Source: a virus | Length of the DNA: 38,514 nucleotides | Strand: one strand, 5' to 3' | IMG/VR virus record: IMGVR_UViG_3300048131_000271 | Span: 1 to 38,514 of that record | Shown here: piece after piece, positions 6,463-15,092 of the stretch | How positions within the stretch are numbered: the first letter of the stretch is position 1 | Layout: every line of letters begins with the position of its first letter | Notes under the pieces: generated by a model | Told to the model about the DNA's origin: nothing | The model's input: only the letters and a program-made list of their open reading frames with translations | Database searches by the model: none | Translations under genes and position numbers: made by a program

Positions 6463-9400
6463 TCAAAAAGTAGGCGTAAATGCAGCATCATCTTGACTGT
6501 TCGCGCCTTGCGTTAACATGGTTAAAACGTCTGCATTGTTAATAGCCGCTTTACGAGCCTTTTTAGGTAGTGTTTTAACGTAGGCTTTCCACTCATCAGT
6601 TTTAGCGAGTCGCTTTTGCAAAACCTTGAGCTTGGTTTCGTTAGGCGCTGATTTCTCAAACTCTTCTAAAATAGCTTTCATCTCAGTCGTATCAATAACC
6701 TTGTTAGCCAACTTCTCATTAGCGGCGCGATACGCTTGAGCGCGTTTAGGGTTGTAAGACACATCAAGCTCGGCTTTGTTTTGACGCTCAGTAAGCGCGT
6801 TCTTTATCTTGCTTTGAGCTACTTTACTAGCAGCACCAGCCGCCGCGCCGATCATAGCATTACCACCTGTTGCCACCGCCGTAGTTACGCCGATTGCGGC
6901 TGACGACATATTTTCAGGGCTATTCCACTGGTCAAGATTTGCGGCTGTTGTGGCTGTACCTGACGGGTTAGGGTCTTGGTGCTGTAAGATATTGCGCCCA
7001 GCGATGTAGGTATCAATCTTCTTAGCAACCTCATCACCAAAGATAGCGGCGGCTTTATAACTGCCATCATCGTTCGGTTTACGGTACTGCATATACTCTT
7101 TGTTGACGGTTTTAAGCCCTGCCTTACCTAGTATAGACTCAGCAATCGCCGCTTGTATCTCAGCCTTAGCCCTTGCGCCTTGCTTACTCAAATCATCAGG
7201 CATTTTATCAAGCAAGTCATAAATGTGGTTGAACTGCGCCCCGTCTTTAGCCGCTAACTGCTGAATATTTCTGCCAATCTGCTCAGGCGATACTTTGCTA
7301 TTAATGCCGTCAATATCCAGTATCTTGCCGATGCCCTTTGGGTTTTCAAACATCTGCTTATACTGACGGTAGCGAGCACGAGCATCAACATAAGCGTTAT
7401 CATCAAGCTTGCTGAACACGCCCATGTCGATAGACTCATTGACACGCGCTATCAACCCAGCACTGCTAGGCGTCCATTGACTGTTAATGTATTGGCGCAA
7501 GGACTCGGCTTGTTTGGCAGTCATTGGCTTAACTGCGCCGTCCTTATCGACTAAATCCATCTCTTTAAGATAAGAGCGAATACCGCGCCGTAGTTGCTGA
7601 TTTTCTTTTTTACCTTGCCATGCGCTGTTTTGGTTTAGCTCTTTGTTAAAATCGCTAAGCTCAATACCGCCGCGACCACCCATCAGCTCATCGGCTTTAG
7701 AGTAATCCGCCTTGACTTGCTCTTTGTACCAGTCCTTGTAGTTTTGCAAAGCGTCGATCACGACTTGACCGCGACTTTCAGGACTGGCACCAGCGCGCGC
7801 GCCTATGTCATCTTCGATGATACGGTTAGCGTAATCGTTCATTACACTGTATTCATCGTCCATCTTTTCGCGTATCTCACGCCCTGCATTGGTATCAAGC
7901 TTTGACAGCGCCTTTTCAGTCTCAAGCTGCGTTATATCGCCTGTAATAGCGCCTTTGCGCGTGTTCTCGTCTGCGATACCTAAATCACGTAACACCTCAG
8001 CGCGTAAGCCTTGCACATCAATAGGCACGCCGCCCACTTGTGGCTTTGAGCCGTCAAGGTCAAGCAGCGTCTCAATAGGTGCGCTTGCTTTTGGCTCAGG
8101 TCGATTAATAATCACTTCTGGCGGTGGCGATGCTTGCGCGTTTGAATAATCCGGACGCGGCGTAGTGTCGAGATTAGCAATGCCAGCGCTAGTGCGAGCG
8201 GCTTGTGCGTTTAGTGCATCAAGGTTAGCTGCTGCACCTGTTATACCGCCTGTACTGCGAGCCATAGCATCGTTATAGGTATCTAACGGTGATGGCTGTC
8301 TAACGGGCACTGGTGCGCCCTCATCACGGCCTAATCTAGCACCGTCAGCGCGTCTGTTGTCAGCTTCTCGCACTCTTGCGCGTAGCTCTTCTTGTGATAA
8401 TTGTCGTCTAGGAGCTGCGCCATCATCAATAGGCGGTCTTGAACCTCTTGTTCTTGGCTTGGTTAAAGACCCTTTACCCATCAGTAGTGCGCCGAAGTTC
8501 AAGCCTGTCTGAGTCGCTGCACCCCAAAAAGGGCTATCAGATTTATCGTAAACATAATCACCCGCTTCAACAATAGCATCGTCAGCGATACCGAGTACGT
8601 CCATAAAGCTTGAACCAGTCTCGGTACGCGGCGTGGCTGCACTTTTTAGCACACCACTGACAGCCGTGTTATTGTAGTTATCAGCGCCTTTACTAAACCC
8701 ATCAACAATAGGCTGACCGCGCATTGCTGCACCTGCCATACCGCCGATACCTGCCATGCCTGTCATAGCCATATCAGCCATGCCGCCTACAACACCAAGC
8801 GCCGCATCTGCTGCGCCGACTACATTTGATACGCCGCCATTATCGAATTGATTGTCTGTAACTTGTTTAGCTGCTGCGCCGACCTTATCGCTTGAGCGAC
8901 CGATTAAGCCTTTTGGTTTTGGCTTTTTGAGCTTAAACCCTTTAGGCGCGGTAACGATACCCGCCTTAATATCAGCGTCTAGCTGTGACTGAGATGCCGC
9001 GTCCATCTCGCCGTTATTGTAGGCCAATACCACACCTAGCGGTAAAGTCTCAGTTTTGGCTTTTGCTGATGGCTTGCTATCCATAAGTTTAGCGTTTTTA
9101 GGCAGATCAACTAGCCCAGCCTTTACATCAGACTCATACTGCGCTTTATCATAGGCGCTCATCTTGCCGCTTTTGTAAGCACTGTATATCTTGGCTTTTT
9201 GTTTGTTGGTCATTGCTGGCGCTTGTGCTGACATATTACCGCCCATAAATTTATTAACCGTCTGCCATGACTTTGTTGGCTGACTATAACTTGCCGGAGC
9301 TGTGGGCAATGACGCCCATGTTGCGCCGGATTTTCTTACCGCGTCCTGCCAATTTCCGTCAAGTAAGTCTTGTAATGCGCCATTTTGTGATAATAGCGCC

Positions 9401-9702
9401 ACCGCTCCCAAGTCTTGATTTTTAGCGCCAAAGTCTCGCAAACCGTACTTTTTTGCCAAACCGTCCCATGTGCCTTTTAAAAACTGGTAGCGACCTGCCG
9501 CACTGGTCTTATTGGTTTTGCCGTTTTTTTGGGTGAATGACTTTAGATAGCGCGGATGGTCTTTAAGACTCGATAAGCGGCCGCCGCCAAACGCTGTACG
9601 ATAGCCGTTACCCTCTGTGCCCTCAGTATGAGCGATTAAGTCCAAAAACTTGCGGACATTGGGATTAACTACTGCCAGCTCTAATTGTTTGCGTGACGAC
9701 AT
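6463..9702 (-). CDS. DNA ejection protein (gp16-like) with N-terminal lytic transglycosylase domain
   Basis: A 1079-residue virion protein. Residues about 15-155 match the lambda R/GH104 lytic transglycosylase fold: IAHTEGTEGNGY with Glu27 at the catalytic position, then DHPR, SAAGRYQFL, WDGLAKKYGLRDF and WASLP. This part would open the peptidoglycan locally during infection. Next come lysine-rich repeats (two copies of KLMDSKP/KLKKPKP-like linkers, 190-270), a Gly/Ala/Met-rich hydrophobic stretch at about 290-340, a long charged helical region, and a second Ala/Gly-rich hydrophobic stretch near 975-1010. By size, order and composition it is the counterpart of P22 gp16, which crosses the cell envelope during DNA delivery. 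The start has GAGGTG six bases upstream. Confidence 0.8.
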   Translation of the reverse strand: MSSRKQLELAVVNPNVRKFLDLIAHTEGTEGNGYRTAFGGGRLSSLKDHPRYLKSFTQKNGKTNKTSAAGRYQFLKGTWDGLAKKYGLRDFGAKNQDLGAVALLSQNGALQDLLDGNWQDAVRKSGATWASLPTAPASYSQPTKSWQTVNKFMGGNMSAQAPAMTNKQKAKIYSAYKSGKMSAYDKAQYESDVKAGLVDLPKNAKLMDSKPSAKAKTETLPLGVVLAYNNGEMDAASQSQLDADIKAGIVTAPKGFKLKKPKPKGLIGRSSDKVGAAAKQVTDNQFDNGGVSNVVGAADAALGVVGGMADMAMTGMAGIGGMAGAAMRGQPIVDGFSKGADNYNNTAVSGVLKSAATPRTETGSSFMDVLGIADDAIVEAGDYVYDKSDSPFWGAATQTGLNFGALLMGKGSLTKPRTRGSRPPIDDGAAPRRQLSQEELRARVREADNRRADGARLGRDEGAPVPVRQPSPLDTYNDAMARSTGGITGAAANLDALNAQAARTSAGIANLDTTPRPDYSNAQASPPPEVIINRPEPKASAPIETLLDLDGSKPQVGGVPIDVQGLRAEVLRDLGIADENTRKGAITGDITQLETEKALSKLDTNAGREIREKMDDEYSVMNDYANRIIEDDIGARAGASPESRGQVVIDALQNYKDWYKEQVKADYSKADELMGGRGGIELSDFNKELNQNSAWQGKKENQQLRRGIRSYLKEMDLVDKDGAVKPMTAKQAESLRQYINSQWTPSSAGLIARVNESIDMGVFSKLDDNAYVDARARYRQYKQMFENPKGIGKILDIDGINSKVSPEQIGRNIQQLAAKDGAQFNHIYDLLDKMPDDLSKQGARAKAEIQAAIAESILGKAGLKTVNKEYMQYRKPNDDGSYKAAAIFGDEVAKKIDTYIAGRNILQHQDPNPSGTATTAANLDQWNSPENMSSAAIGVTTAVATGGNAMIGAAAGAASKVAQSKIKNALTERQNKAELDVSYNPKRAQAYRAANEKLANKVIDTTEMKAILEEFEKSAPNETKLKVLQKRLAKTDEWKAYVKTLPKKARKAAINNADVLTMLTQGANSQDDAAFTPTF

Positions 9703-9713
9703 ATTGCACCTCT

Positions 9714-11099
9714 TTAATTAGCATATTGCATATAACTACGCCCTGCGCTTGTACCTGTTGGGTTTTGAGCTACTTCGCCTAGCAAGTCTTGGTACTCAGT
9801 ACGCGCTGCTTGCTCAAAACTCTGCATGGCGTCATAGACAATCGCTAGGTTACGCTCTAGCGCTTCCTCAGATTGCACAAGGCTAAGGTTGGCAATACCT
9901 GACTCTAGTTTTTTACCCTCAAAATCAGTCAAAGCACCTAGCCCTCGCATTTTCTCGACTTGCGTTAAGAATACTTGGCTTTGCAGTGTTTCTAGGTCTC
10001 GTTCAAACTGCAAAGTGTTTTTTCTGACTGACGGTAAGCGACCATCAAGTGCACCCGTAGCAGCTTTTAGACCACTCTTATTGTTAAGCAAGCGCGCAAT
10101 AGTTGAGCGCGTGCCCTCGATAGCGTTAATGTTTTTATCAAATGCAGCTAAGCGCTGTTGGTTTTTCTTGTTGGTTTCGATCTGCTTTGTGGTTAGCCCT
10201 GCGGCGTAAGCGGCTTTCGTGTGATTGAGCTTATCAATTTGCACTTGCAGGCGTTGACGCGCTACATCGTTCGTCTCGCTCTGTAGTTGTAATTTAAGCT
10301 GTGCCAACTGGTTGTCGATTACTTGCTGCGCCTGAGCGTCAGCACGAGCAACAGGTATATCCTCCGCTCTCGTTGCGGCAAGTCCTGCGTTTGCAGTGTT
10401 CAAGCTAGTTTTAGACTTGCTTTCGGCTTGCACATAAGGTCGCATTTCTTGAATGTCGATAACTTCCTCGTCAAGCTTTCCTGCGGTTGCTATTTTTTGC
10501 TTAGCTCCGGCGTAACTTTCTACCGTTTCAGCTTGTGTTTTTGCTCTATCGACTGGCGCGGCTGCTTCGGCGGCTTCGGCTTCTATATAGTTTTCATAGT
10601 TAGCGCCTGACTTCTCAGGACTCAATACCGCATAATTCATCATCAAAGACTTACGAGCCGCTTGTGGGTCGCGCGTCATCCATTCAGCTAACTGCGAGTA
10701 TTCCTCAGCTTTAGACTCGTTGCCCATGTCACGATAAGCATTAGCCTTGTCACGCATAGACTGCACTGCGATATCAGGACGGTCACTACTGAGCGCAGAT
10801 ATAGCCTTGCTCATACCACCAAGCATAGACTGCTGCTCTTTAGCTTCTAGCGCATCGTAATAGTCCTTAGCGCCTTTCGTGTATTCCGGATATTGAGCGA
10901 CTAGCTGAGCGATAGCGCTTTGGTCGTTCCAGTCGAGCTGTTCAAGTTCTTGCTGCGCTTGTATTTTACGCGCTTGCTCGGCTTGTTTGGCTTTGAGTAA
11001 GTCGTGATTTTGGCGCGCAATCTGCCCTTGACCGTATGCTTCTAGCACACCATCAAAAGGATTGCCCATACCTGCTAAATAACTGGTTGCTTGTTGCAT
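9714..11099 (-). CDS. DNA ejection protein (gp20-like)
   Basis: A 461-residue, almost entirely alpha-helical, Gln/Ala/Lys-rich protein. P22 gp20 is of similar length (about 470 residues) and lies in the same place, between the gp7 and gp16 equivalents. Residues about 60-330 predict as long charged coiled coil; there is no signal peptide and no enzyme motif. It would be packed in the capsid and ejected with the DNA. The ATG directly abuts the TAG stop of the gp7-like gene and shares its GGAGG sequence, so the two are translationally coupled. Confidence 0.7.
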   Translation of the reverse strand: MQQATSYLAGMGNPFDGVLEAYGQGQIARQNHDLLKAKQAEQARKIQAQQELEQLDWNDQSAIAQLVAQYPEYTKGAKDYYDALEAKEQQSMLGGMSKAISALSSDRPDIAVQSMRDKANAYRDMGNESKAEEYSQLAEWMTRDPQAARKSLMMNYAVLSPEKSGANYENYIEAEAAEAAAPVDRAKTQAETVESYAGAKQKIATAGKLDEEVIDIQEMRPYVQAESKSKTSLNTANAGLAATRAEDIPVARADAQAQQVIDNQLAQLKLQLQSETNDVARQRLQVQIDKLNHTKAAYAAGLTTKQIETNKKNQQRLAAFDKNINAIEGTRSTIARLLNNKSGLKAATGALDGRLPSVRKNTLQFERDLETLQSQVFLTQVEKMRGLGALTDFEGKKLESGIANLSLVQSEEALERNLAIVYDAMQSFEQAARTEYQDLLGEVAQNPTGTSAGRSYMQYAN

Positions 11100-11705
11100 C
11101 TAAAATCCTCCAAAACCTAATGCGCTTGCCCCTGCCTTCAATCCAAAGCCAAGCAAGCCTTGATTGATCTGACCCTTAGCAAGCTGATACCCTGCTTGCG
11201 CCTGACCTATGTTTTGATGTCCTTGCGCCATATTATTACCAAAATTAACACTCTGAGCGCCTGAGCCTGCCGCCGCATTTTGCCCTAAAGTCGTTAGGCC
11301 GCCCAAGTTTTGCAGTTGCCCTTGTACGTTGTTATAGAGCATATTTGAGCGATTATCTGCAAGTGCTTCTCGAATGTTGCCACCTCGCAGACCACCCATA
11401 GCAGCTGCATTTTGCATCATGGCGTTTTCGGCTTGTTGATACTGAGATTTGAAAAAAGGCGAGTTCTCAATATTATCAATCGCGCTTTGCTGTGCTTGCT
11501 GACCGTTTAGACCTAGTATGTCTTGCTGACCGCCAAGCGCTCCTAGTCCTGCATCAACGTATGGCTGGTTGAGTTCAAGCATTGCTTCAAACTGCTTTTT
11601 TTGCGCTGCCATAGCGTTACGGCTTGCCCTCTCTTGCGCCTTTCCTGCCTTTCTCGCCGCCGACTTACCTGTTATGCTATCCCATGCGTCTTTAACAAAA
11701 CCCAT
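11100..11705 (-). CDS. DNA transfer/ejection protein (gp7-like)
   Basis: A 201-residue protein rich in Ala, Gly, Gln and Asn. The N-terminal MGFVKDAWDSITG followed by KSAARKAGKAQ and the later NAMMQNAAAMGGLRGGN segment match P22 gp7-type DNA transfer proteins, which leave the virion with the DNA. P22 gp7 has 229 residues. ATG 11705 is preferred over an upstream start at 11735, because GAGGTG precedes it and the family begins at this Met. It lies 1 bp after the stop of the GNAT gene. Confidence 0.8.
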   Translation of the reverse strand: MGFVKDAWDSITGKSAARKAGKAQERASRNAMAAQKKQFEAMLELNQPYVDAGLGALGGQQDILGLNGQQAQQSAIDNIENSPFFKSQYQQAENAMMQNAAAMGGLRGGNIREALADNRSNMLYNNVQGQLQNLGGLTTLGQNAAAGSGAQSVNFGNNMAQGHQNIGQAQAGYQLAKGQINQGLLGFGLKAGASALGFGGF

Positions 11706-11706
11706 C

Positions 11707-12129
11707 TTACACCTCGCAGTAATATAACCGCTCAAGCGGCTTAAATTTATTCTTAGTTAAAAACCTATCGATAGGCGCGCTGTTACGGCTTGATATGTAC
11801 CAATAATCAACGCCCATCACTTTAAGCTGTGACTTAATGCCGTCTATAAACTCGCTACTATTGCCGCGATATTCAGGCTTTACCCATATCACATCGGTTG
11901 ACGCATCGACTATTGATTGATTGCGTAGTGACGCGCTGACAAATAGTAAGGCCGCGCCTTTGACTGTATCACCGTAAAGCCACACGAAGGGTTTTAACAC
12001 GCCCATCTCGTCAAGCTCACAGTAGCGCTCAGTAGGTATATTTAACGCTTGCGGCTCTAGGTGCTGCATATCGAGTATTATGTTTGTGATCTCATCTTGA
12101 TACTCTGCAAACTTGACTTGCTTAATCAT
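11707..12129 (-). CDS. GNAT-like acetyltransferase in the tail module
   Basis: A 140-residue protein with the outline of a GCN5-related N-acetyltransferase: a beta strand at 76-83 (TDVIWVKPEYRG) leading into the acetyl-CoA loop region near PEYRGNSS, a following helix (FIDGIKSQLKVMG) and a C-terminal DYWYISSRNSAPIDRFLTKNKFKPL, the usual GNAT ending in which a residue near the tip of a helix faces CoA. The Q/RxxGxG/A loop is degenerate, so activity is uncertain. It sits among virion genes, spaced 1-4 bp from its neighbours. GNAT-like proteins occur at this site in other podophages; the target is unknown. Confidence 0.65.
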   Translation of the reverse strand: MIKQVKFAEYQDEITNIILDMQHLEPQALNIPTERYCELDEMGVLKPFVWLYGDTVKGAALLFVSASLRNQSIVDASTDVIWVKPEYRGNSSEFIDGIKSQLKVMGVDYWYISSRNSAPIDRFLTKNKFKPLERLYYCEV

Positions 12130-12132
12130 GCC

Positions 12133-12429
12133 TTACTCCGTGATTTCAACCACTGTCAGCATGACGTTAGCGCCGTCACCTGTCATCGTGAGTATTTCAG
12201 TTTTTTTGAGCTGTTGGTTAAATAACTGACTCAGTACCTCAGTGCTATTAGCAACAATGGTTTTTGTGAGTATCTGCACGCCGCCAACAGTTACTACTAA
12301 ATCGATATTAGTCTCAGTTGGATTGTGTACGGTTAGCGCTCTGATCTGTGCGTCAGTGGGCGCGGTATAAATCTCATTACTTGCGGCTGCCAGTGTGACC
12401 AATGCCGCTTGCTTGTTAATAAACGCCAT
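12133..12429 (-). CDS. small beta-rich structural protein, function unknown
   Basis: A 98-residue protein of alternating beta strands (residues about 28-50 and 52-96: LVVTVGGVQILTKTIVA, then MTGDGANVMLTVVEI), with an N-terminal Ala-rich helix. No family is recognised. The position after the gp10-like gene corresponds to the tail-needle region of P22, but the length and beta content do not fit a gp26 coiled-coil needle. A small virion or tail-accessory part is likely. Confidence 0.6.
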   Translation of the reverse strand: MAFINKQAALVTLAAASNEIYTAPTDAQIRALTVHNPTETNIDLVVTVGGVQILTKTIVANSTEVLSQLFNQQLKKTEILTMTGDGANVMLTVVEITE

Positions 12430-12437
12430 AGTAGCTC

Positions 12438-12743
12438 CTAAACGGCTTGTAATTGATAATTGCAGTCAATAGCACTGCTAACGGCTTGTAGCTGCTCTTG
12501 CGGCTGAATAGGAACGCTGACGGCTTGCAAGTACGGCTTAAGCTGCTCTCGTAACTGATTGGCAATCATGGCTGCTTGCTGTGCGTCTGCTGCTGCCTTT
12601 TCTATAATCTCTTTTATGTCATCAGGCAATAAATCAAAGACGGCTAGCTGCAAACCCTCAAGCGCTTTGATAGCCTGCGGATTGTTGTTAGTCATCTGCG
12701 CTAAAACGTCACGCGGTATCTTGAGCTTGCGATTATTAGCCAT
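12438..12743 (-). CDS. small helical tail-module protein with LQAV repeats
   Basis: A 101-residue protein. Residues 1-70 are helical and rich in Ala and Gln, with QQAAMIANQLREQL suggesting a coiled coil. The C-terminal part repeats LQAV three times (after PY, after EQ and at the very end), mirrored in DNA by three ACGGCTTG copies. ATG 12743 is preferred over 12749 because GAGGGG lies 7 bases upstream. It overlaps the end of the gp10-like gene. By position it could replace part of the P22 needle (gp26), but nothing in the sequence proves this. Confidence 0.6.
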   Translation of the reverse strand: MANNRKLKIPRDVLAQMTNNNPQAIKALEGLQLAVFDLLPDDIKEIIEKAAADAQQAAMIANQLREQLKPYLQAVSVPIQPQEQLQAVSSAIDCNYQLQAV

Positions 12744-14148
12744 TGCCATACCCCTCTACATCAACCTCAATCGCGGTAAATGATGCCAATGAGTCGTCAC
12801 AACCGCGAAAGCGCAGTCCTAGCGCTTGGTTAAATTTACCAATAGCACGCATCCAAATAATGCGCTTGCTGTATTGACCGCGCATCCCTTGCCGATGAGC
12901 ACGCTCGTTACTCCAAGTCATGCCGTCCTTAGTCCACGATAAAAACACTTTTGGGTCTTTATCTGTCACCGTGCGACCGGTTAAGCCGACAAGCTCAATA
13001 GATTTGACTTGCCCCGCCTGACCGCCGTTATAGATAAATGTCGTATTGATAGCCCAACACACTGACTCGCCATAGTGACTTGATACCCTGTTGCTGAGTA
13101 CGCCTACATTGCTGTTAAACCTATCGCCGACTATCCATTTGTTATAGCACCATACATGATTAATCGCTCTGTATGCGCCGTTACCGTCCGTTGACGATGA
13201 TAGCTCAAACCATACGTTTTGTTGCATAACCTTGCTTGCTGCAAAGTCGTAAACCATCGTTTTATCGGGCAAGTGTAAATAAAGGTGCTGGTGAGTATCT
13301 TGCGATTTTGACTCTAGCACTACCTTAGATAACTGAGCGTCATCATACTCAGATAGTATGATCTCAATCTCACGAGTAGCAATAGGTGTTAAGCCGCCAT
13401 TAGCGCCTAGATACACGCTGCACGGCTCATTCTTACCGCTACCGACAAACGCGAATGACTCTACAAATAAGCACTTGGCATGAGTACCGACCGCGCCTTT
13501 CGTCATCATAGCGCCATCGACACGGGCAAAAGCAAAGCCTGCGCTGCCTACGTTATCGAACACCTCTACCGTGTACCGGTTAAAAGCGACTAGCTCATTG
13601 CGTACTTTCATCAAACCGACAATAGGGTCCGGATCAGCTTCACTACTGCCATACTTTGTAGGATTAACTTTGGTGGGGTCATTTAGCTCAGTTTGTACAA
13701 TGTACTCGCCATCAGTGGTGACAAAATAGCCGTCAATCCACTCAACATCAGTGACTAGGCCTAAGTTCTCGTTAACTACTTGCTCAAGTATTCCATCTTG
13801 CAGGTAATAGAGCTTACCGCCGCTTGCAATGCCTAATCTGTCAAACGAGTAAGCAAAGCTGCACTGCTCGCCGCTTTCAATCGTACCGATAGCCTTGCAA
13901 TGACCATCTTCACCGATTTGCCATAGCTGCGAGCCTATGACGCGATAGCAAATACCATTCCAGTTAATACCACCCCTATCGATACCGCCCTTGTCTTTAC
14001 CGCAAAACATGGTGATGCCGTCAGCCTTACGCAAATAGCCGTTAGCGATACCGTTCTGCTTTGGCACCGGCACAAGGTTTAGCGGATAACTGGTACGATA
14101 GTCCGCTGTGTTGTCCGTATAAATACCGTTGATGATAGGGATTTGCAT
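12736..14148 (-). CDS. tail hub / packaged-DNA stabilization protein (gp10-like)
   Basis: A 470-residue protein, nearly identical in length to P22 gp10 (472). It begins MQIPIINGIYTDNTADYRTS, followed by YPLNLVPVPKQNGI and YLRKADGI, the typical opening of this family (many members start MPIQQLPLMKG then DYIDFLPVNML). The middle is beta-propeller-like with many short aromatic strands. It would form a ring below the gp4 ring and close the portal after packaging. The frame is open upstream to 14292, but ATG 14148 has a good CTGGAGA, lies next to the end of the gp4-like gene and fits the family start. Confidence 0.8.
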   Translation of the reverse strand: MQIPIINGIYTDNTADYRTSYPLNLVPVPKQNGIANGYLRKADGITMFCGKDKGGIDRGGINWNGICYRVIGSQLWQIGEDGHCKAIGTIESGEQCSFAYSFDRLGIASGGKLYYLQDGILEQVVNENLGLVTDVEWIDGYFVTTDGEYIVQTELNDPTKVNPTKYGSSEADPDPIVGLMKVRNELVAFNRYTVEVFDNVGSAGFAFARVDGAMMTKGAVGTHAKCLFVESFAFVGSGKNEPCSVYLGANGGLTPIATREIEIILSEYDDAQLSKVVLESKSQDTHQHLYLHLPDKTMVYDFAASKVMQQNVWFELSSSTDGNGAYRAINHVWCYNKWIVGDRFNSNVGVLSNRVSSHYGESVCWAINTTFIYNGGQAGQVKSIELVGLTGRTVTDKDPKVFLSWTKDGMTWSNERAHRQGMRGQYSKRIIWMRAIGKFNQALGLRFRGCDDSLASFTAIEVDVEGYGNG

Positions 14149-14149
14149 A

Positions 14150-14563
14150 TTATCTCCAGTATTTATTACCAGCGCCGTATAAGTGGTTATTGGTATGCGG
14201 CACGACTTCGGGTATCTTTTGATAGCGAGTGAGTAGCGCGTTATAAGCGTCATCTGCTTCTTTGTATAGCAAGGGGCTTGGCTGCTTGCCAAACTTATTG
14301 CATATCTTTAACGCGAGCTTATGAGCAATACCGCTCATAGCATCACGCTTGATACCCGCCAAATCACCCAGATAGCTATCGACAATATCCGGCGCAGTGA
14401 TATAACCAAAGTCGTAATCATCGTCTTGTAGCTCTGCCATCATGTTATCAAGTGACATTAAAACGCTATGCTCGTCCTCTGGTGAGTCGTCAAGCTCATA
14501 GCCGCTCATACCTAGCAGCTCAAAAGCTTCGTTCACGATGTCACGCTTGGTTATGTTTGACAT
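14150..14563 (-). CDS. head-to-tail adaptor, packaged-DNA stabilization protein (gp4-like)
   Basis: A 137-residue helical protein matching the P22 gp4 tail accessory factor family: IVNEAFELLGMSGYELDDSPEDEHSVLMSLDNMMAELQ, then LAGIKRDAMSGIAHKLALKICN and the C-terminal YNALLTRYQ. Twelve copies would bind the portal and receive the gp10-like hub. In P22 gp4 also has muramidase activity, but no such domain is visible here (the protein is slightly shorter), while a transglycosylase domain is found on the gp16-like protein instead. It sits 3 bp downstream of the preceding gene and next to gp10. Confidence 0.85.
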   Translation of the reverse strand: MSNITKRDIVNEAFELLGMSGYELDDSPEDEHSVLMSLDNMMAELQDDDYDFGYITAPDIVDSYLGDLAGIKRDAMSGIAHKLALKICNKFGKQPSPLLYKEADDAYNALLTRYQKIPEVVPHTNNHLYGAGNKYWR

Positions 14564-14566
14564 AAG

Positions 14567-15016
14567 TTACTCGCTGTCTTTTAGCTTCTGAATGAGTGTG
14601 TCTTTGCTGTCACGCTCAACGTATTCAACGCCGCGGTCATCAAGCAGTGCTTTTAGCTCGTCTTTGTTGTGTTCGTCATAGCTGACCACGCCATCGCCGT
14701 TTACGTCTTTGGTTTCTTCGTAGATTGCGAGTTTGGATTTTAGCTCTTTGACCTCAGCTTCAAGCTCTTTGGTACGCTCTTTATCGCCACCGTCTGCAAG
14801 CTCGCCTTTCATAGTTTCGTTCTCAGCTTGTAGTTTTTTAGCTTCGATCTGCTCAATCACCGCGTCAGCTTTTGGCTGCCAGCCGTCCGCTTTGGCCTGC
14901 TCTTTTGCGTCTTTGTCATCTGAGTCAATGACACGCACGCGCATCTTGTGACCATAAACGTTTTCAATATTGCCGCCTGTTGCTGACAATGCAGCGTAAA
15001 TCATCATTTTTGACAT
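14567..15016 (-). CDS. head-region protein with EF-hand loop and C-terminal HeH/LEM-like domain
   Basis: A 149-residue protein. Residues 1-30 form a short beta part (MIYAALSATGG, VYGHKMRVRVI), 50-100 a charged coiled coil, 104-115 a textbook EF-hand calcium loop (DVNGDGVVSYDE, with Asp104, Asn106, Asp108, Ser112 and Glu115 as ligands), and 116-148 a helix-extended-loop-helix unit (KDELKALLDDRGVEYVERDSKDTLIQKL), as found in many phage head and tail-joining proteins. It lies between capsid and gp4-like genes and so is probably a virion component. The EF loop plus HeH pairing is unusual. Confidence 0.65.
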   Translation of the reverse strand: MSKMMIYAALSATGGNIENVYGHKMRVRVIDSDDKDAKEQAKADGWQPKADAVIEQIEAKKLQAENETMKGELADGGDKERTKELEAEVKELKSKLAIYEETKDVNGDGVVSYDEHNKDELKALLDDRGVEYVERDSKDTLIQKLKDSE

Positions 15017-15092
15017 TGCTTTACTCCGTTGGTTAAATCTATCGCAATATGCACCGACCTGAGCCAGTGCATATAACTATAAATCTAAGTGC

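Noticed and set aside
14149-14292. N-terminal extension of the gp10-like protein
   Set aside because: It overlaps the gp4-like gene, whereas ATG 14148 has a Shine-Dalgarno and gives the family length.
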